In this document: piece by piece, positions 28,680 to 38,018 of the stretch
How the letters are laid out: the number at the start of each line of letters is the position of its first letter
Numbering within the stretch: the first letter of the stretch is position 1
Source: Legionella sp. MW5194
GTDB lineage: Bacteria; Pseudomonadota; Gammaproteobacteria; Legionellales; Legionellaceae
Direction of reading: 5' to 3'
Assembly (NCBI RefSeq): GCF_016864235.1
Contig: NZ_CP045732.1
Span: 1,178,001 to 1,242,000, forward strand
Length of the DNA stretch: 64,000 nucleotides
Position numbers and translations under genes: made by a program
The notes under the pieces: model-generated
The model's database searches: none
What the model was told of the DNA's origin: nothing
What the model saw: the letters and a program-made list of their open reading frames with translations, nothing else

Positions 28680-30056
28680 TCAGCATTCCGGCAGATTGAC
28701 TGCAAGGCCTCCCATGGAGGTTTCCTTGTAGATGCTTTGCATGTCCATGCCGGTTTGTTTCATGGTTTTAATGACTTTATCCAGGGAAATCTGATGCTGG
28801 CCATCGCCGATCAAAGCCATCCGTGAGGCGTTAACCGCTTTCACGGCCCCCATGGCATTGCGTTCAATGCAGGGAATTTGCACCAGTCCAAGAACTGGAT
28901 CACAGGTCATGCCCAAATGGTGTTCCATCGCAATTTCGGCCGCATTTTCTATTTGTTCGATGCTGCCGCCCAGTACAGCGGTCAAGCCCGCCGCCGCCAT
29001 GGACGAGGCAACGCCGACTTCTCCCTGACAGCCGACTTCAGCCCCTGAAATGGAGGCCCCTTTCTTGTAGAGAATGCCGATGGCAGCGGCTGTGAGGAAG
29101 TAAACATAAATGTCTTCCTTGCTGAGACGATCATGCGCTTCCTGGCAGTACTTGAGTACGGCAGGAATAATGCCGGCAGCCCCGTTGGTGGGGGCGGTGA
29201 CAATCCGTCCGCCGGCGGCGTTTTCTTCATTCACCGCCATGGCATACAGATTTAAACGGTTCATGATGTCTGATTGTTCAAACACGCTGGGAACCCCCTT
29301 GTGTTCTATGAGCTTTTTGTAAAGATCCGGTGCACGCCGTTTCAGCAGTAAACCGCCGGGTAAAATGCCGGGGTGATGGCACCCGTTATTGATGCATTCA
29401 TCCATCACGTTGGCAATGGCTAAAATGCCTTCCTGAATCGCATTTTTACTGCGCCAGGTTAATTCATTGACCATCATCAATTCGGCGATGGTTAAGCGGT
29501 TGTCCCGGCATAGACTCATTAATTCAAAAGCAGTGGAAAAAGGATAGGGGGGCGCATTCGTGTCTTCCGAGCATTTGTCAAACTCTTCTTCGGTGGTGAT
29601 GAACCCGCCGCCTATTGAATAATAGACCTGGCTGCGTAATAACTGTTGATTGACATCATAGGCTGAAAAACGCATGCCGTTGCTGTGCCGTGGCAGCAGT
29701 TCTTTCTGTAAAAACAGGAAATCCCGCTCCTCGTCAAAAAACAAGTCTTTTTTGCCGCCCAAAAGGAGCTTTTGTGAGCTGATGATTTCCCGCATGCGGG
29801 GAACCATGGAATCCGGTACAACACTTTCAGGCGTCTTTCCTTCAAGGCCGTTTAAAATGGCCTTGTCTGTGCCATGGCCTTTGCCCGTGAGGGCTAAGGA
29901 GCCGTACAGTTCAATTTTAATTCGTGTTGTGGCGGCAAAATGGTCTTCCTTCTCCAGAAGCTGCACAAAGGCGTAGGCCGCTGACATGGGCCCTACCGTA
30001 TGAGAACTGGAGGGGCCGATGCCAATAGAAAACATGTCAAAGAGGCTGATGCTCAT
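28680..30056 (-). CDS. sdaA: L-serine dehydratase (iron-sulfur type)
   Basis: A 458-aa iron-sulfur L-serine ammonia-lyase converting serine to pyruvate and ammonia. Serine is a main carbon source for Legionella. It begins [20 protein letters not shown], has [15 protein letters not shown] in the alpha domain and [15 protein letters not shown] with a cluster cysteine, and ends near a second cysteine region. The start at 30056 (MSISLF) is chosen because the 54 codons upstream encode no conserved sequence. It lies between the MFS gene (convergent) and mip (divergent). Confidence 0.94.
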   Translation of the reverse strand: MSISLFDMFSIGIGPSSSHTVGPMSAAYAFVQLLEKEDHFAATTRIKIELYGSLALTGKGHGTDKAILNGLEGKTPESVVPDSMVPRMREIISSQKLLLGGKKDLFFDEERDFLFLQKELLPRHSNGMRFSAYDVNQQLLRSQVYYSIGGGFITTEEEFDKCSEDTNAPPYPFSTAFELMSLCRDNRLTIAELMMVNELTWRSKNAIQEGILAIANVMDECINNGCHHPGILPGGLLLKRRAPDLYKKLIEHKGVPSVFEQSDIMNRLNLYAMAVNEENAAGGRIVTAPTNGAAGIIPAVLKYCQEAHDRLSKEDIYVYFLTAAAIGILYKKGASISGAEVGCQGEVGVASSMAAAGLTAVLGGSIEQIENAAEIAMEHHLGMTCDPVLGLVQIPCIERNAMGAVKAVNASRMALIGDGQHQISLDKVIKTMKQTGMDMQSIYKETSMGGLAVNLPEC

Positions 30057-30263
30057 TATCAACTCGAGTGTTTTAAAATATAGCAATTTTAGATGTAAAA
30101 CCCTGACTAAACAATAGAAGCAGGCTTTAAAAAATACAAGGTTGTTAAAACACGGCCTTAAATAATTAATCGTTTCCCTTAACTGGTAATTTTCCAGAAA
30201 GTTAGGCAGAATAATCAAGCAATTTTTCCATGGTGTTCTAACGAGAATAGAAAGGGGATCTTT

Positions 30264-31010
30264 ATGAAGATGAAACTGGTCGCTGCAGCTGTCGTAGGCT
30301 TGGCAATGACAACCGCATTTGCTGATACAAATACCACCGCTCCCAGCACGACTACACCAGCCACTGCTGCAACACCTGCAACATTAAACACTGATATTGA
30401 CAAGCTGTCTTACAGTATTGGTGCTGATTTGGGCAAAAACTTTAAAAAGCAAGGCATCGAAATCAGTCCTTCGGCAATGGCTAAAGGGTTGCAGGATGGC
30501 ATGAGCGGTTCTCAGTTATTGCTGACTGAAGATCAAATGAAAGAGGTGTTAAGTAAATTTCAGAAAGACCTGATGGCCAAGCGAAACGCTGAATTCACTA
30601 AAAAGGCAGAAGAGAACAAGTCCAAAGGCGAAGCGTTTCTGTCTCAGAACAAGAGCAAAGAAGGCGTGGTGACGCTGCCAAGCGGTTTACAATATAAAAT
30701 CATTGAAAAAGGCAATGGCGCCAAACCAACCAAGGATGACACGGTCACGGTTGAATACACCGGTCGTCTGATTGATGGTCAAGTGTTTGACAGCACGGAT
30801 AAAACCGGCAAGCCAGCGACATTCAAAGTGTCTCAGGTTATTCCTGGCTGGACGGAAGCCCTGCAATTAATGCCTGCCGGCTCTGTCTGGGAAGTCTATG
30901 TTCCTGCTTCCCTGGCTTACGGTCCACGCAGTGTTGGCGGACCCATTGGCCCGAATGAAACCTTGATTTTCAAAATTCATTTGATTTCTGTCAAAAAGTC
31001 TGAGGCCTAA
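30264..31010 (+). CDS. mip: Macrophage infectivity potentiator Mip (FKBP-type PPIase)
   Basis: A 248-aa surface peptidyl-prolyl cis/trans isomerase. A signal peptide (about residues 1-20, ending AFA) is followed by a Thr/Pro/Ala-rich stretch at about 21-42, the N-terminal dimerisation domain ([20 protein letters not shown]), a long connecting helix (about 85-125), and an FKBP domain with [28 protein letters not shown] and [20 protein letters not shown]. Residues match Legionella Mip closely over the FKBP domain. The 5' low-complexity stretch is longer than I recall in L. pneumophila. RBS GAAAGGGG. In Legionella the protein promotes early intracellular infection. Confidence 0.97.
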   Translation: MKMKLVAAAVVGLAMTTAFADTNTTAPSTTTPATAATPATLNTDIDKLSYSIGADLGKNFKKQGIEISPSAMAKGLQDGMSGSQLLLTEDQMKEVLSKFQKDLMAKRNAEFTKKAEENKSKGEAFLSQNKSKEGVVTLPSGLQYKIIEKGNGAKPTKDDTVTVEYTGRLIDGQVFDSTDKTGKPATFKVSQVIPGWTEALQLMPAGSVWEVYVPASLAYGPRSVGGPIGPNETLIFKIHLISVKKSEA

Positions 31011-31015
31011 TCTTT

Positions 31016-31045
31016 AATTTCCCGGGGCCAAGTTCCCGGGAAATT
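31016..31045. terminator. Hairpin terminator after mip
   Basis: A perfect 11-bp inverted repeat AATTTCCCGGG (31016-31026) / CCCGGGAAATT (31035-31045) with an 8-nt loop, starting 5 bp after the mip stop. The downstream U-run is weak, but stem stability is high. Confidence 0.7.
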
Positions 31046-31075
31046 GTCTGTTATTGTCCTAATTGAGAGTCACCC

Positions 31076-32317
31076 ATGACTAAACGCCTGTTGATTGTGT
31101 TTTTACTTGGCTTTTCTTCAGGGTTACCTCTTGCCTTGATTACCAGTACATTGCAAGCGTGGTATGCGGACACAGGACTCTCGGTTCTTGCCACCGGCAT
31201 GCTTAGCCTGGTTGGTTTACCCTATGTGTACCGGATTTGCTGGGGACCTTTGCTGGATCGTTACTCGTTATTTTCTTTGGGTAAACGCCGCAGCTGGATG
31301 CTGTTGATGCAATTGGCCCTGTTACTTGGTTTTAATGCCCTTGCCTGGTTTACACCTCGGCAATCCCCGGAGTTGATGGCCTTTATCGCTCTGATTCTCG
31401 CTTGTTTTTCCGCCACGCAGGATGTGGCCATTGACGCTCAGCGTGCCGAATATTTACCGGTTCCTGAGCATGGGATGGGTGCGTCGCTTGCTGTCTTTGG
31501 GTATCGTCTGGCCTTATTGATTGCCGGGGGGCTTGCGTTAATTATGGCGCATCATTTGGGATGGGCGATGACCTATAGGATAATGGGCTTGTTGATGCTG
31601 GTTGGGGTTTTGGCGACACTGTGGAGTGAGGAACCCGTGCATTATGGCGAAGAAAACACAGGGTTCGTCACCGCGTTTCTTGCGCCTGTGAAGGATCTTT
31701 GTCGTCGCCGCGACATCATTCCTCTGGTGTTGTTTATTCTTTTTTATAAACTGGGGGAGGCTTTTACAGCCACCACCAGCGGCATTATCATGCCTTTTTT
31801 AATTCAGGGCGTTGGTTTTTCTTTAGACACCATTGGCTATGTTAATAAAGTGCTTGGCATTGCTTCCATTCTATTGGGTGGGTTAGCAGCGGGGTTTTTG
31901 CTTCTGCGTTGGTCTTTGTACAAGGCGTTGCTCAGTTTTGGGCTGTTGCAGGCCATAACCAATTTGCTGTTTGTGGCTCTGGCGCTCACAGGTAAAAACC
32001 TGCCTTTGTTTGCTGCGGCTGTCATTTGCGACAATTTTGCAGCCGGAATGGGATCGACCGCCCTGGTTGCCTTGTTTATGCGCCTGGTGAATCGCCAATA
32101 CACTGCGACGCAGTTTTCCCTTCTGGTGGCTGTTTCGAGCCTACCCCGTATTTTATCCGGCCCTTTGGCTGCCTTGTTGCAAATGGGGTTAGGGTGGGTC
32201 GGCCTCTACCAGCTTTCCTTTTTTCTGGCCTTAGGCTTCATCCCGTTTTTAATCATGATAAGACGTGAAACCACCCAGCCCGAACCCGCCTCTCCGGTGG
32301 TGTTTGAGCGCGGTTGA
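31076..32317 (+). CDS. MFS permease, AmpG-like
   Basis: A 413-aa membrane protein with about 12 helices. FSSGLPLALITSTLQAWYAD near the N-terminus, YRICWGPLLDRY and ATQDVAIDAQRAEYL match the AmpG family of muropeptide (GlcNAc-anhMurNAc-peptide) importers. It is somewhat shorter than E. coli AmpG. A role in cell-wall recycling is likely; other solute roles cannot be excluded. It is 65 bp downstream of mip, beyond the hairpin. Confidence 0.78.
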   Translation: MTKRLLIVFLLGFSSGLPLALITSTLQAWYADTGLSVLATGMLSLVGLPYVYRICWGPLLDRYSLFSLGKRRSWMLLMQLALLLGFNALAWFTPRQSPELMAFIALILACFSATQDVAIDAQRAEYLPVPEHGMGASLAVFGYRLALLIAGGLALIMAHHLGWAMTYRIMGLLMLVGVLATLWSEEPVHYGEENTGFVTAFLAPVKDLCRRRDIIPLVLFILFYKLGEAFTATTSGIIMPFLIQGVGFSLDTIGYVNKVLGIASILLGGLAAGFLLLRWSLYKALLSFGLLQAITNLLFVALALTGKNLPLFAAAVICDNFAAGMGSTALVALFMRLVNRQYTATQFSLLVAVSSLPRILSGPLAALLQMGLGWVGLYQLSFFLALGFIPFLIMIRRETTQPEPASPVVFERG

Positions 32318-32452
32318 TTCAACAGTCTTTTTCATTTACCGCATTCAATAAGGCAGTCGAATCGTTTTTAAAAAAAGGATAAAAAATTGTCTTTCTCATT
32401 CAGATTGTTTAAAAATTAAACTATAATTACAGAATGTGCCTAATGGGATACG

Positions 32453-33556
32453 ATGATGGATTGTCCTTCTGTTGGAATTACCAGTATCAGTTTGTGTTTT
32501 CCCCCCTTGTACATGCATCTCAGAGAATTAGCCAGTTTACGCGGCGTTGACGTCGAAAAATACACCCTTGGTTTAGGCTTGAATGAAATGGCTCTTTGCG
32601 GCAAGAATTGCTCCGTAATTGACTTGGCCATTGGTGCCGCTCGCGGTGCCATTAGCCATTGGGGAGGACGCGTTGAAGACATTGGCCTTATTGCAGTCGG
32701 TACGGAAACCCCGGTGGATTACAGTCGTCCCTTAAGCGCCTGGGTGGCTTCTGAGCTTAAAATTCAGGGGCATGTCCGTTCCTACGAAGTGAAACATGCC
32801 TGTTATGGCGGAACCCTGGCTATCCTGCAGGCTGCGGAATGGTATTTAAGCCAGACCAGCAGGCAAAAAGTGGCGTTGGTTATTGCGGTGGATGAAGCGC
32901 TGTATGCAGAACATGATGCGGGGGAGCCGACGCAGGGCGCGGGAGCTGTTGCGTTTATTATTGGTCCTCCGGTTCTGGCGGCGCTTCATGTCGGCCAAAC
33001 CATTGCCTACAGTGAGCCCGTGTTTGATTTTTGGAAGCCGCTGGATAAACATTACCCCGAAGTCAATGGGGCGTTCAGTCTGGAATGTTATAAGCGCGCG
33101 GCGGTATCCTGTTTCAAAACGCTTGTTGAGGATCGAGATCCCATGCAGGTTTTAACGCAGTACAGGGCGTTGTGCTTCCATGTCCCCTTTCCCAAAATGG
33201 TCTATAAGGCCTTTGCCGCGGTGGGAGAAAGCCTGGGTCTGACCGAGTCAGAAACCAATGAACTCTATCAGAGCCGTGTTGCGCCTTTCATGGCCTGGAA
33301 TCAACGCTGTGGCAACGCATACACTGCCAGTTTATGGATTATGTTTGCCTATGCCCTGGGCCAGGCGTCCGCCAATGAACAGTTTTTATTGTTTTCCTAC
33401 GGCTCTGGCATGGGCTCAGAGCTAATTGGCTGCTCAATCCGCATGGAAAATGAGGATAAAGCCTGGCACCACGAGGCGGAGTATCAATTGAATAACCGGC
33501 AAGAGGTCTTTGCCGATGATTATGTCACCATACGCCAGAATAAACCTTCAGAATAA
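32453..33556 (+). CDS. mvaS: Hydroxymethylglutaryl-CoA synthase
   Basis: A 367-aa thiolase-fold enzyme condensing acetyl-CoA and acetoacetyl-CoA to HMG-CoA, the entry to the mevalonate route for isoprenoids. It has the characteristic GVDVEKYTLGLGLNEMA, the nucleophile region EVKHACYGGTLAIL, and a late NAYTASLWI plus SYGSGMGSELI segment. It is the first gene of a mevalonate group with HMG-CoA reductase 93 bp downstream. Most gammaproteobacteria use the MEP route, so this is lineage-informative. Confidence 0.88.
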   Translation: MMDCPSVGITSISLCFPPLYMHLRELASLRGVDVEKYTLGLGLNEMALCGKNCSVIDLAIGAARGAISHWGGRVEDIGLIAVGTETPVDYSRPLSAWVASELKIQGHVRSYEVKHACYGGTLAILQAAEWYLSQTSRQKVALVIAVDEALYAEHDAGEPTQGAGAVAFIIGPPVLAALHVGQTIAYSEPVFDFWKPLDKHYPEVNGAFSLECYKRAAVSCFKTLVEDRDPMQVLTQYRALCFHVPFPKMVYKAFAAVGESLGLTESETNELYQSRVAPFMAWNQRCGNAYTASLWIMFAYALGQASANEQFLLFSYGSGMGSELIGCSIRMENEDKAWHHEAEYQLNNRQEVFADDYVTIRQNKPSE

Positions 33557-33649
33557 GGAATCAATGAGGGGCCTTAAGGACAAGGTTTGGGTGGATTTAA
33601 GGAGGAATGACTAACGCTTGCATAGCCGTGTTGCTATCAGGAGGATCCA

Positions 33650-34954
33650 ATGCCGGAGAATAATCAATTCGAAGGATTTTCAAAATTGACACGGATGGAA
33701 CGGTATCAACGACTTAAAGCACTGGGTGCTTTAACCGATGACGACATTGCTTTTTTACAGGGCGGGGCAGTGACTGATCTGCATTTGGCAGAAAACCTGA
33801 TTGAGAACGCCATTGGTTATTTTCAATTGCCCCTGGGCGTCGCCGGTCATTTTCGCATCGATGGTAAAGACCTGGTCATTCCCATGGCGGTTGAGGAAAC
33901 CTCCATTATTGCGGCCTTATCGAAAACGGCCAAATGGGTCAGAGAATGCGGCGAGATAACAACAGGCATGGAAGGCGACTGCATTATCGGTCAGATTCAG
34001 ATCGCTCATGTTAAAAATAGGCTGCAACTGGAAACTCTGCTGCAGGAAAACAAAGAAAAACTGATTGCCATGGTGAATTCGTCGATCGCCTCCAGCATGG
34101 TTAAACGCCAGGGTGGTGTCAAAGACATCGAATTGCGGACAGTACCCTATGGGAATGGTGAGCTGATGGCTGTTATTCATGTCACCATGAACCCTGTGGA
34201 TGCCATGGGTGCCAACCTGTTGAATCAGGTTCTTGAATATTTGAAGTCACCCATAGAGCAGTTGACTCAGGAAAAGGTAAGCCTTTGTATTTTATCCAAT
34301 TTAAATGATAAAAAAATAACCACCGCTCAGGTTGTGATTCGTGAGATCGATGCCGAGCTTGGGGAAAAAATCGCCTTGGCTTCGGAGTTTGCCAAACAGG
34401 ATCCCTACCGCGCAGCCACGCACAACAAAGGGGTGCTCAATGGCATTGATCCCGTGGTCATCGCCACGGGCAATGACTGGCGTGCGGTGGAAGCGGGCAT
34501 CCATGCCTATGCAGTAAAGCAGGGGCAATACCGGGCGATTACTCAATGGTCTTATCGGGATGGAACACTGTATGGCGAATTCAGAGCGCCGCTGGTTGTG
34601 GGAATTGTCGGCGGTGTGACGACCCTGCATCCCACCGCCAGAATGGCCTTGCGCATGATGAACATCCAATCAGCCAATCAGTTGTCCCGTATTATGGCGG
34701 CAGTCGGTCTGGTGCAGAATTTAGGGGCATTAAAGGCTTTATGCACCGTCGGGATAAGCCAAGGGCATATGAAACTGCATTTAAATAATTTAATCTTAAA
34801 AACCGATGCAACGGAAAAGGAAACCCCGCTGTTAAAGGCGAGGCTTGAACAATTCCTGTTAACCAATAAACACATTACCGGACATGATGTGATTACTATC
34901 CTTAATGACCTAAGAGAAGCCTTACGACATGATGAAATGGAACGTTCCCGCTAA
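33650..34954 (+). CDS. mvaA: Hydroxymethylglutaryl-CoA reductase (class II)
   Basis: A 434-aa class II HMG-CoA reductase. Visible regions are EGFSKLTRMERYQRL at the N-terminus, ENAIGYFQLPLGVAGHFRIDG, the active-site EETSIIAALSK, MNPVDAMGANLLNQ and GIVGGVTTLHPTA. It reduces HMG-CoA to mevalonate (biosynthetic) or runs in reverse; the neighbouring synthase and kinase favour synthesis. A strong AGGAGGAT precedes the ATG. Its 3' end overlaps the kinase gene by 26 bp. Confidence 0.92.
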   Translation: MPENNQFEGFSKLTRMERYQRLKALGALTDDDIAFLQGGAVTDLHLAENLIENAIGYFQLPLGVAGHFRIDGKDLVIPMAVEETSIIAALSKTAKWVRECGEITTGMEGDCIIGQIQIAHVKNRLQLETLLQENKEKLIAMVNSSIASSMVKRQGGVKDIELRTVPYGNGELMAVIHVTMNPVDAMGANLLNQVLEYLKSPIEQLTQEKVSLCILSNLNDKKITTAQVVIREIDAELGEKIALASEFAKQDPYRAATHNKGVLNGIDPVVIATGNDWRAVEAGIHAYAVKQGQYRAITQWSYRDGTLYGEFRAPLVVGIVGGVTTLHPTARMALRMMNIQSANQLSRIMAAVGLVQNLGALKALCTVGISQGHMKLHLNNLILKTDATEKETPLLKARLEQFLLTNKHITGHDVITILNDLREALRHDEMERSR

Positions 34955-35819
34955 AACCTTTCTGTTGGGTGAATATGCCGCCTTGGAAGGCGGCTCGGCG
35001 TTAATCTTAACGACTAAACCCTGTTTTGAACTGACTCTGGTGGATGAACCGGTATTAAAAGGGATTGACTCAGCGTCTCCCGCTGGCCGCTATTGGCTCA
35101 GTTTGCCTCCGGTTGAGCAGGGCCTTCACTGGTATGATCCCTATGGTGGCCTCGGCGGGCTTGGGGCTTCCAGCGCTCAGTTTCTTGCTGTGTATCTCGC
35201 GAACTGTCATCTACGCAAATCCAGACCTAACCACAAGGAGCTGCTTGAGCGGTATTTCCAGTTTGCCTGGGATGGAAAAGGCATCAAGCCAAGTGGTTAT
35301 GATGTGCTGGCGCAGGAGCAGCAGCAGTGTGTATTTATCAATAGACAACGCAGTGAGACGTGTAATTATCCCTGGCCTTTTGGTGAATTGGGTTTTATAT
35401 TGGTTCACAGTAGCAATAAATTACCTACGCACCAGCATTTACAATCCTTTCAATTGCAGTTTTCAACCGAAAGACTATCACGGCTTGCCGACCAGGGTTG
35501 TATGGCTTTTGAGCAAGCCAATGACACCCTGCTGGTCAATGCCGTTAATGCCTGTCAACAACAGCTTGAAGCCTTGCATCTGGTCGCCGCGGAAAGTGTA
35601 AAGACTATTGCTGCCTTAAAAAGCAATGAAGGCGTTGTGGCGGCAAAAGGCTGCGGTGCTCTGGGTGCCGATGTTATTTTACTGCTGGTTGAAAAACGCC
35701 GATTGAGCGGGCTGCGTAATGAATTATTGGCACAGGAGTATAATGTTCTTGCGACTAATGTGGATTTACACCTAGGTGAGCATTTAGTCGAGTCATCAAG
35801 GGTAAAAACAAGAATTTGA
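34929..35819 (+). CDS. GHMP-family kinase, probably mevalonate or phosphomevalonate kinase
   Basis: A 296-aa GHMP kinase. Motif 1 is PAKTFLLGEYAALEGG, motif 2 (ATP loop) is GGLGASSAQFLAVY, and motif 3 near the C-terminus is KGCGALGADVILL. The wording GEYA resembles phosphomevalonate kinases, but length and context also allow mevalonate kinase. The overlap with the reductase gene implies coupled translation. Later pathway enzymes (decarboxylase, isomerase) are not in this window. It ends where an AT-rich accessory stretch begins. Confidence 0.8.
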   Translation: MMKWNVPAKTFLLGEYAALEGGSALILTTKPCFELTLVDEPVLKGIDSASPAGRYWLSLPPVEQGLHWYDPYGGLGGLGASSAQFLAVYLANCHLRKSRPNHKELLERYFQFAWDGKGIKPSGYDVLAQEQQQCVFINRQRSETCNYPWPFGELGFILVHSSNKLPTHQHLQSFQLQFSTERLSRLADQGCMAFEQANDTLLVNAVNACQQQLEALHLVAAESVKTIAALKSNEGVVAAKGCGALGADVILLLVEKRRLSGLRNELLAQEYNVLATNVDLHLGEHLVESSRVKTRI

Positions 35820-35902
35820 AGCAGGAACAGTCTCTTATCTGTAGTTGATTACAGGGATGGGGTGTGTTAATATTGGTCAAATAGATCTTTGTTTGTTATG
35901 TA

Positions 35903-37204
35903 ATGTTCGGTAAAGTCGAATCAAAAAAGAAGCTGCTTCACTCAATTAGACCCTCATCTACTGTTGATATAACCGAATTTAGGAATTTTCTTAAAGATAA
36001 TCAGAAAAAATCAATCAACGCGAAATTTTTGCTGGAAGACACGAAGTATCATCATCTAGAAGATTTTGAGAAGCGGTTTTTAAATGATCTCCCTCTTGTA
36101 AAGGAAATTATTGCTCAGGAAATTAATCGGCCTGAAGGAACGTTTGCTTTTTACCATGGGAGCTCGAATGCAGTAAAATTCTTACGCATGGTCATGAGTG
36201 CTATTTCTAAAGAAATGGCTCAAACAGACCCGCAGGTTGTAAAATCCAATCTTGTTTTTGGTGCTATTAAATCTCAAACCTGTTCACCCAAAACATTTTT
36301 TGAGAAACATGTGGATGGGAATCCCGCGTTATACCCATTTAGTGCTGAGTATAATTCAAAAAATCCATTACTTGATCATGAAACCAAAATTGCTAAAGTT
36401 GTCTTGGCTGCCTCAATGCTATTGCATGATGGTTTACTTGGTGAAACTGCCTGGCTTATGTATCATCGGAATATGAGCTTCTCAATCAGTAAAGAAGCCA
36501 ATTTTGTCAAGAATATCCTGCAGGAATTTTGCAAAAAAAAAGGGCTTGAAGACTTTCCTATTGATACAATTGTTGCATGTTATGATGAATACCGTTCTGT
36601 TTTACAGGCACAACTGCTGCAAATTTTTGTCAGAAAAGAAAGCTTGAATTCTTTAGGATACTATTGTTATGCGGGAGGGGTACCACTCGTTAAAGACAGT
36701 GTTGCATTTCTAGACCAGCTTTATGCTGACCTTAATAAACACAGCTGTTCAAATTGGGAAAATTGTATTGCCGAAAGACTGGGTTATGCTCTTGAGGAGG
36801 AGAAACTCTACCATTTGGTTCATCCTCAGCATGCCCCGAGTCATAAGCTTCTCAACTCCCGAAGTGTACAATGGCACGAATTTTTACAGGTTCGGTTTTT
36901 AACAGCCAATCCAGATTTTTATAACTCAGAGGAAGTCAGTGTTAATGAGTATTATAAATCCGATGAAGCGTACCAGATGGCTAAGAAACTAAAATTGTCA
37001 TTAAAACTTGAAATTCAAGCCTATTTTAAAAATAAAGGTAATAATTCAGACAATCTCTTGCAAGAGACCAGTGCATTGGAAACCTGCCATTTAAATTTTG
37101 GTACCGAGGGTCGGAGTCGAACCGACACGATGTCACCATCACCGGATTTTGAATCCGGCGCGTCTACCAATTCCGCCACCCCGGCACACTGGTCGCCATT
37201 ATAA
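35903..37204 (+). CDS. Unidentified protein whose frame runs into antisense of tRNA-Leu
   Basis: 433 codons from the ATG at 35903. The body (residues 1-398) is lysine- and glutamate-rich, predicted helical, without signal peptide or membrane segment. FAFYHGSSNAVKFL (H85-G86-S87) recalls the HG[ST] motif of ADP-ribosyltransferase folds, but I cannot find the other motifs with confidence. The last ~35 codons (from about residue 399, GTEGRSRTDT and on) are simply the reverse strand of the tRNA-Leu gene, so the natural C-terminus is lost or this is a fusion. Composition is AT-rich against the mevalonate genes. A Legionella effector is possible but unsupported by homology. Confidence 0.55.
   Translation: MFGKVESKKKLLHSIRPSSTVDITEFRNFLKDNQKKSINAKFLLEDTKYHHLEDFEKRFLNDLPLVKEIIAQEINRPEGTFAFYHGSSNAVKFLRMVMSAISKEMAQTDPQVVKSNLVFGAIKSQTCSPKTFFEKHVDGNPALYPFSAEYNSKNPLLDHETKIAKVVLAASMLLHDGLLGETAWLMYHRNMSFSISKEANFVKNILQEFCKKKGLEDFPIDTIVACYDEYRSVLQAQLLQIFVRKESLNSLGYYCYAGGVPLVKDSVAFLDQLYADLNKHSCSNWENCIAERLGYALEEEKLYHLVHPQHAPSHKLLNSRSVQWHEFLQVRFLTANPDFYNSEEVSVNEYYKSDEAYQMAKKLKLSLKLEIQAYFKNKGNNSDNLLQETSALETCHLNFGTEGRSRTDTMSPSPDFESGASTNSATPAHWSPL
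37099..37185 (-). tRNA. tRNA-Leu (anticodon CAA)
   Basis: On the minus strand 87 nt fold as a class II tRNA: acceptor 5' GCCGGGG pairs with 3' CCTCGGT, and the D-arm GTGGCGGAATTGGTAGACGC is standard for leucine. The anticodon stem CCGGA/TCCGG holds loop TTCAAAA (anticodon CAA). A long variable arm (TGATGGTGACATCG) and T-arm (GGTTCGACTCC) follow. CCA is encoded (complement at 37099-37101). Its 3' end faces the AT-rich unidentified gene. Confidence 0.95.
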
Positions 37205-37312
37205 CAAAGTTAGCCATTGAAACAATGGTCATACTAAAATAAATTTAATAAATTGCTGTTTTATTGCCTGTCTTCTGCCTATCATGAGGCAAGCGTATTG
37301 CGAGTAAACCGA

Positions 37313-37687
37313 ATGAAAAAAATACTATTGCTTACAGCATGCTGTTTGATGGCGTGTACCGGCTATGCGGCGATAACGACCTGTCCCGATCCCAACACCA
37401 CCTCCCTGCAATGGGGTGAGCCGCCGGCTCCCTGGGTTGTCAATCCGTATTCTCCTCATAAACCTCAGGGCGAAGCGAATACGGCGTTTGTCAGGGCTAA
37501 TCTTTTAGTCGCCGGTTTGGGCCGAGGTGTAGTCTGTACCTATAAAAATTCGCTGGGCGAATACGCCATCTGGTGGCAGGTGCTGGTCAAAATCCCTTCG
37601 CGCAACGATTATCGCTGGATTGATTCCTTGGGCGGATTTGTTTGCACCCAATCGTTGACCGATTGCCAATTCAGTGCAGCCAGTTGA
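37313..37687 (+). CDS. Small exported protein (DUF3757-like)
   Basis: A 124-aa protein with a signal peptide (MKKILLLTACCLMACTGYAA); the cysteine in MACTG could form a lipobox. The mature part has paired cysteines (TCPDP, VCTYK, VCTQ, DCQF) and tryptophan-rich strands resembling secreted DUF3757 proteins; this identification is from memory and weak. The start at 37313 is chosen because the signal peptide begins there. It is followed by a repeat-rich stretch without genes. Confidence 0.65.
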   Translation: MKKILLLTACCLMACTGYAAITTCPDPNTTSLQWGEPPAPWVVNPYSPHKPQGEANTAFVRANLLVAGLGRGVVCTYKNSLGEYAIWWQVLVKIPSRNDYRWIDSLGGFVCTQSLTDCQFSAAS

Positions 37688-37729
37688 GATGGTTATGCTT
37701 GCAGTATCCGTAACGTGAATGTGATCGAA

Positions 37730-37850
37730 GTAAATCCACATTGATAAAAACGAGTCCTTCCCGCGCAGGCGGGAATCCAGGCGCAAGATTTCGACATGGC
37801 TCCCCCGCCTGCGCGGGGGATGACAGAGGAGAGGCGGGGGATGACAGGGG
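37730..37850. repeat. ~120-bp direct repeat, copy 1 (contains inverted CCCGCGCAGGCGGG)
   Basis: It begins GTAAATCC and holds CCCGCGCAGGCGGG followed by its inverse CCCGCCTGCGCGGG about 35 bp later, then GGGGGATGACAG. A near-identical copy lies at 38019-38143. The inverted pair can form a long hairpin. It is REP-like, non-coding, and flanks the 17-bp tandem array. Confidence 0.85.
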
Positions 37851-37857
37851 GAGCGAA

Positions 37858-37993
37858 GGATGATGGGAAGTGAAGGATGATGGGAAGTGAAGGATGATGG
37901 GAAGTGAAGGATGGCGGAGAGTGAAAGATGACGGGAAGTGAAAGATGACGGGAAGTGAAGGATGACGGGAAGTGAAGGATGACGGGAAGTGAA
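37858..37993. repeat. 17-bp tandem repeat, eight copies
   Basis: Eight back-to-back 17-bp units with consensus GGATGACGGGAAGTGAA (136 bp). Copies 1-3 are identical GATGAT variants, copy 4 is degenerate, and copies 5-8 are GATGAC variants. The array sits between two long direct repeats. Long open frames on the minus strand here are products of the repeat and are not genes. Confidence 0.95.
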
Positions 37994-38018
37994 GAGGGTT
38001 GAAAGTGATGATGAGAGA

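Noticed and set aside
30057-30218. 54-residue N-terminal extension of SdaA
   Set aside because: The extension is not conserved, and [10 protein letters not shown] at 30056 is the usual start.
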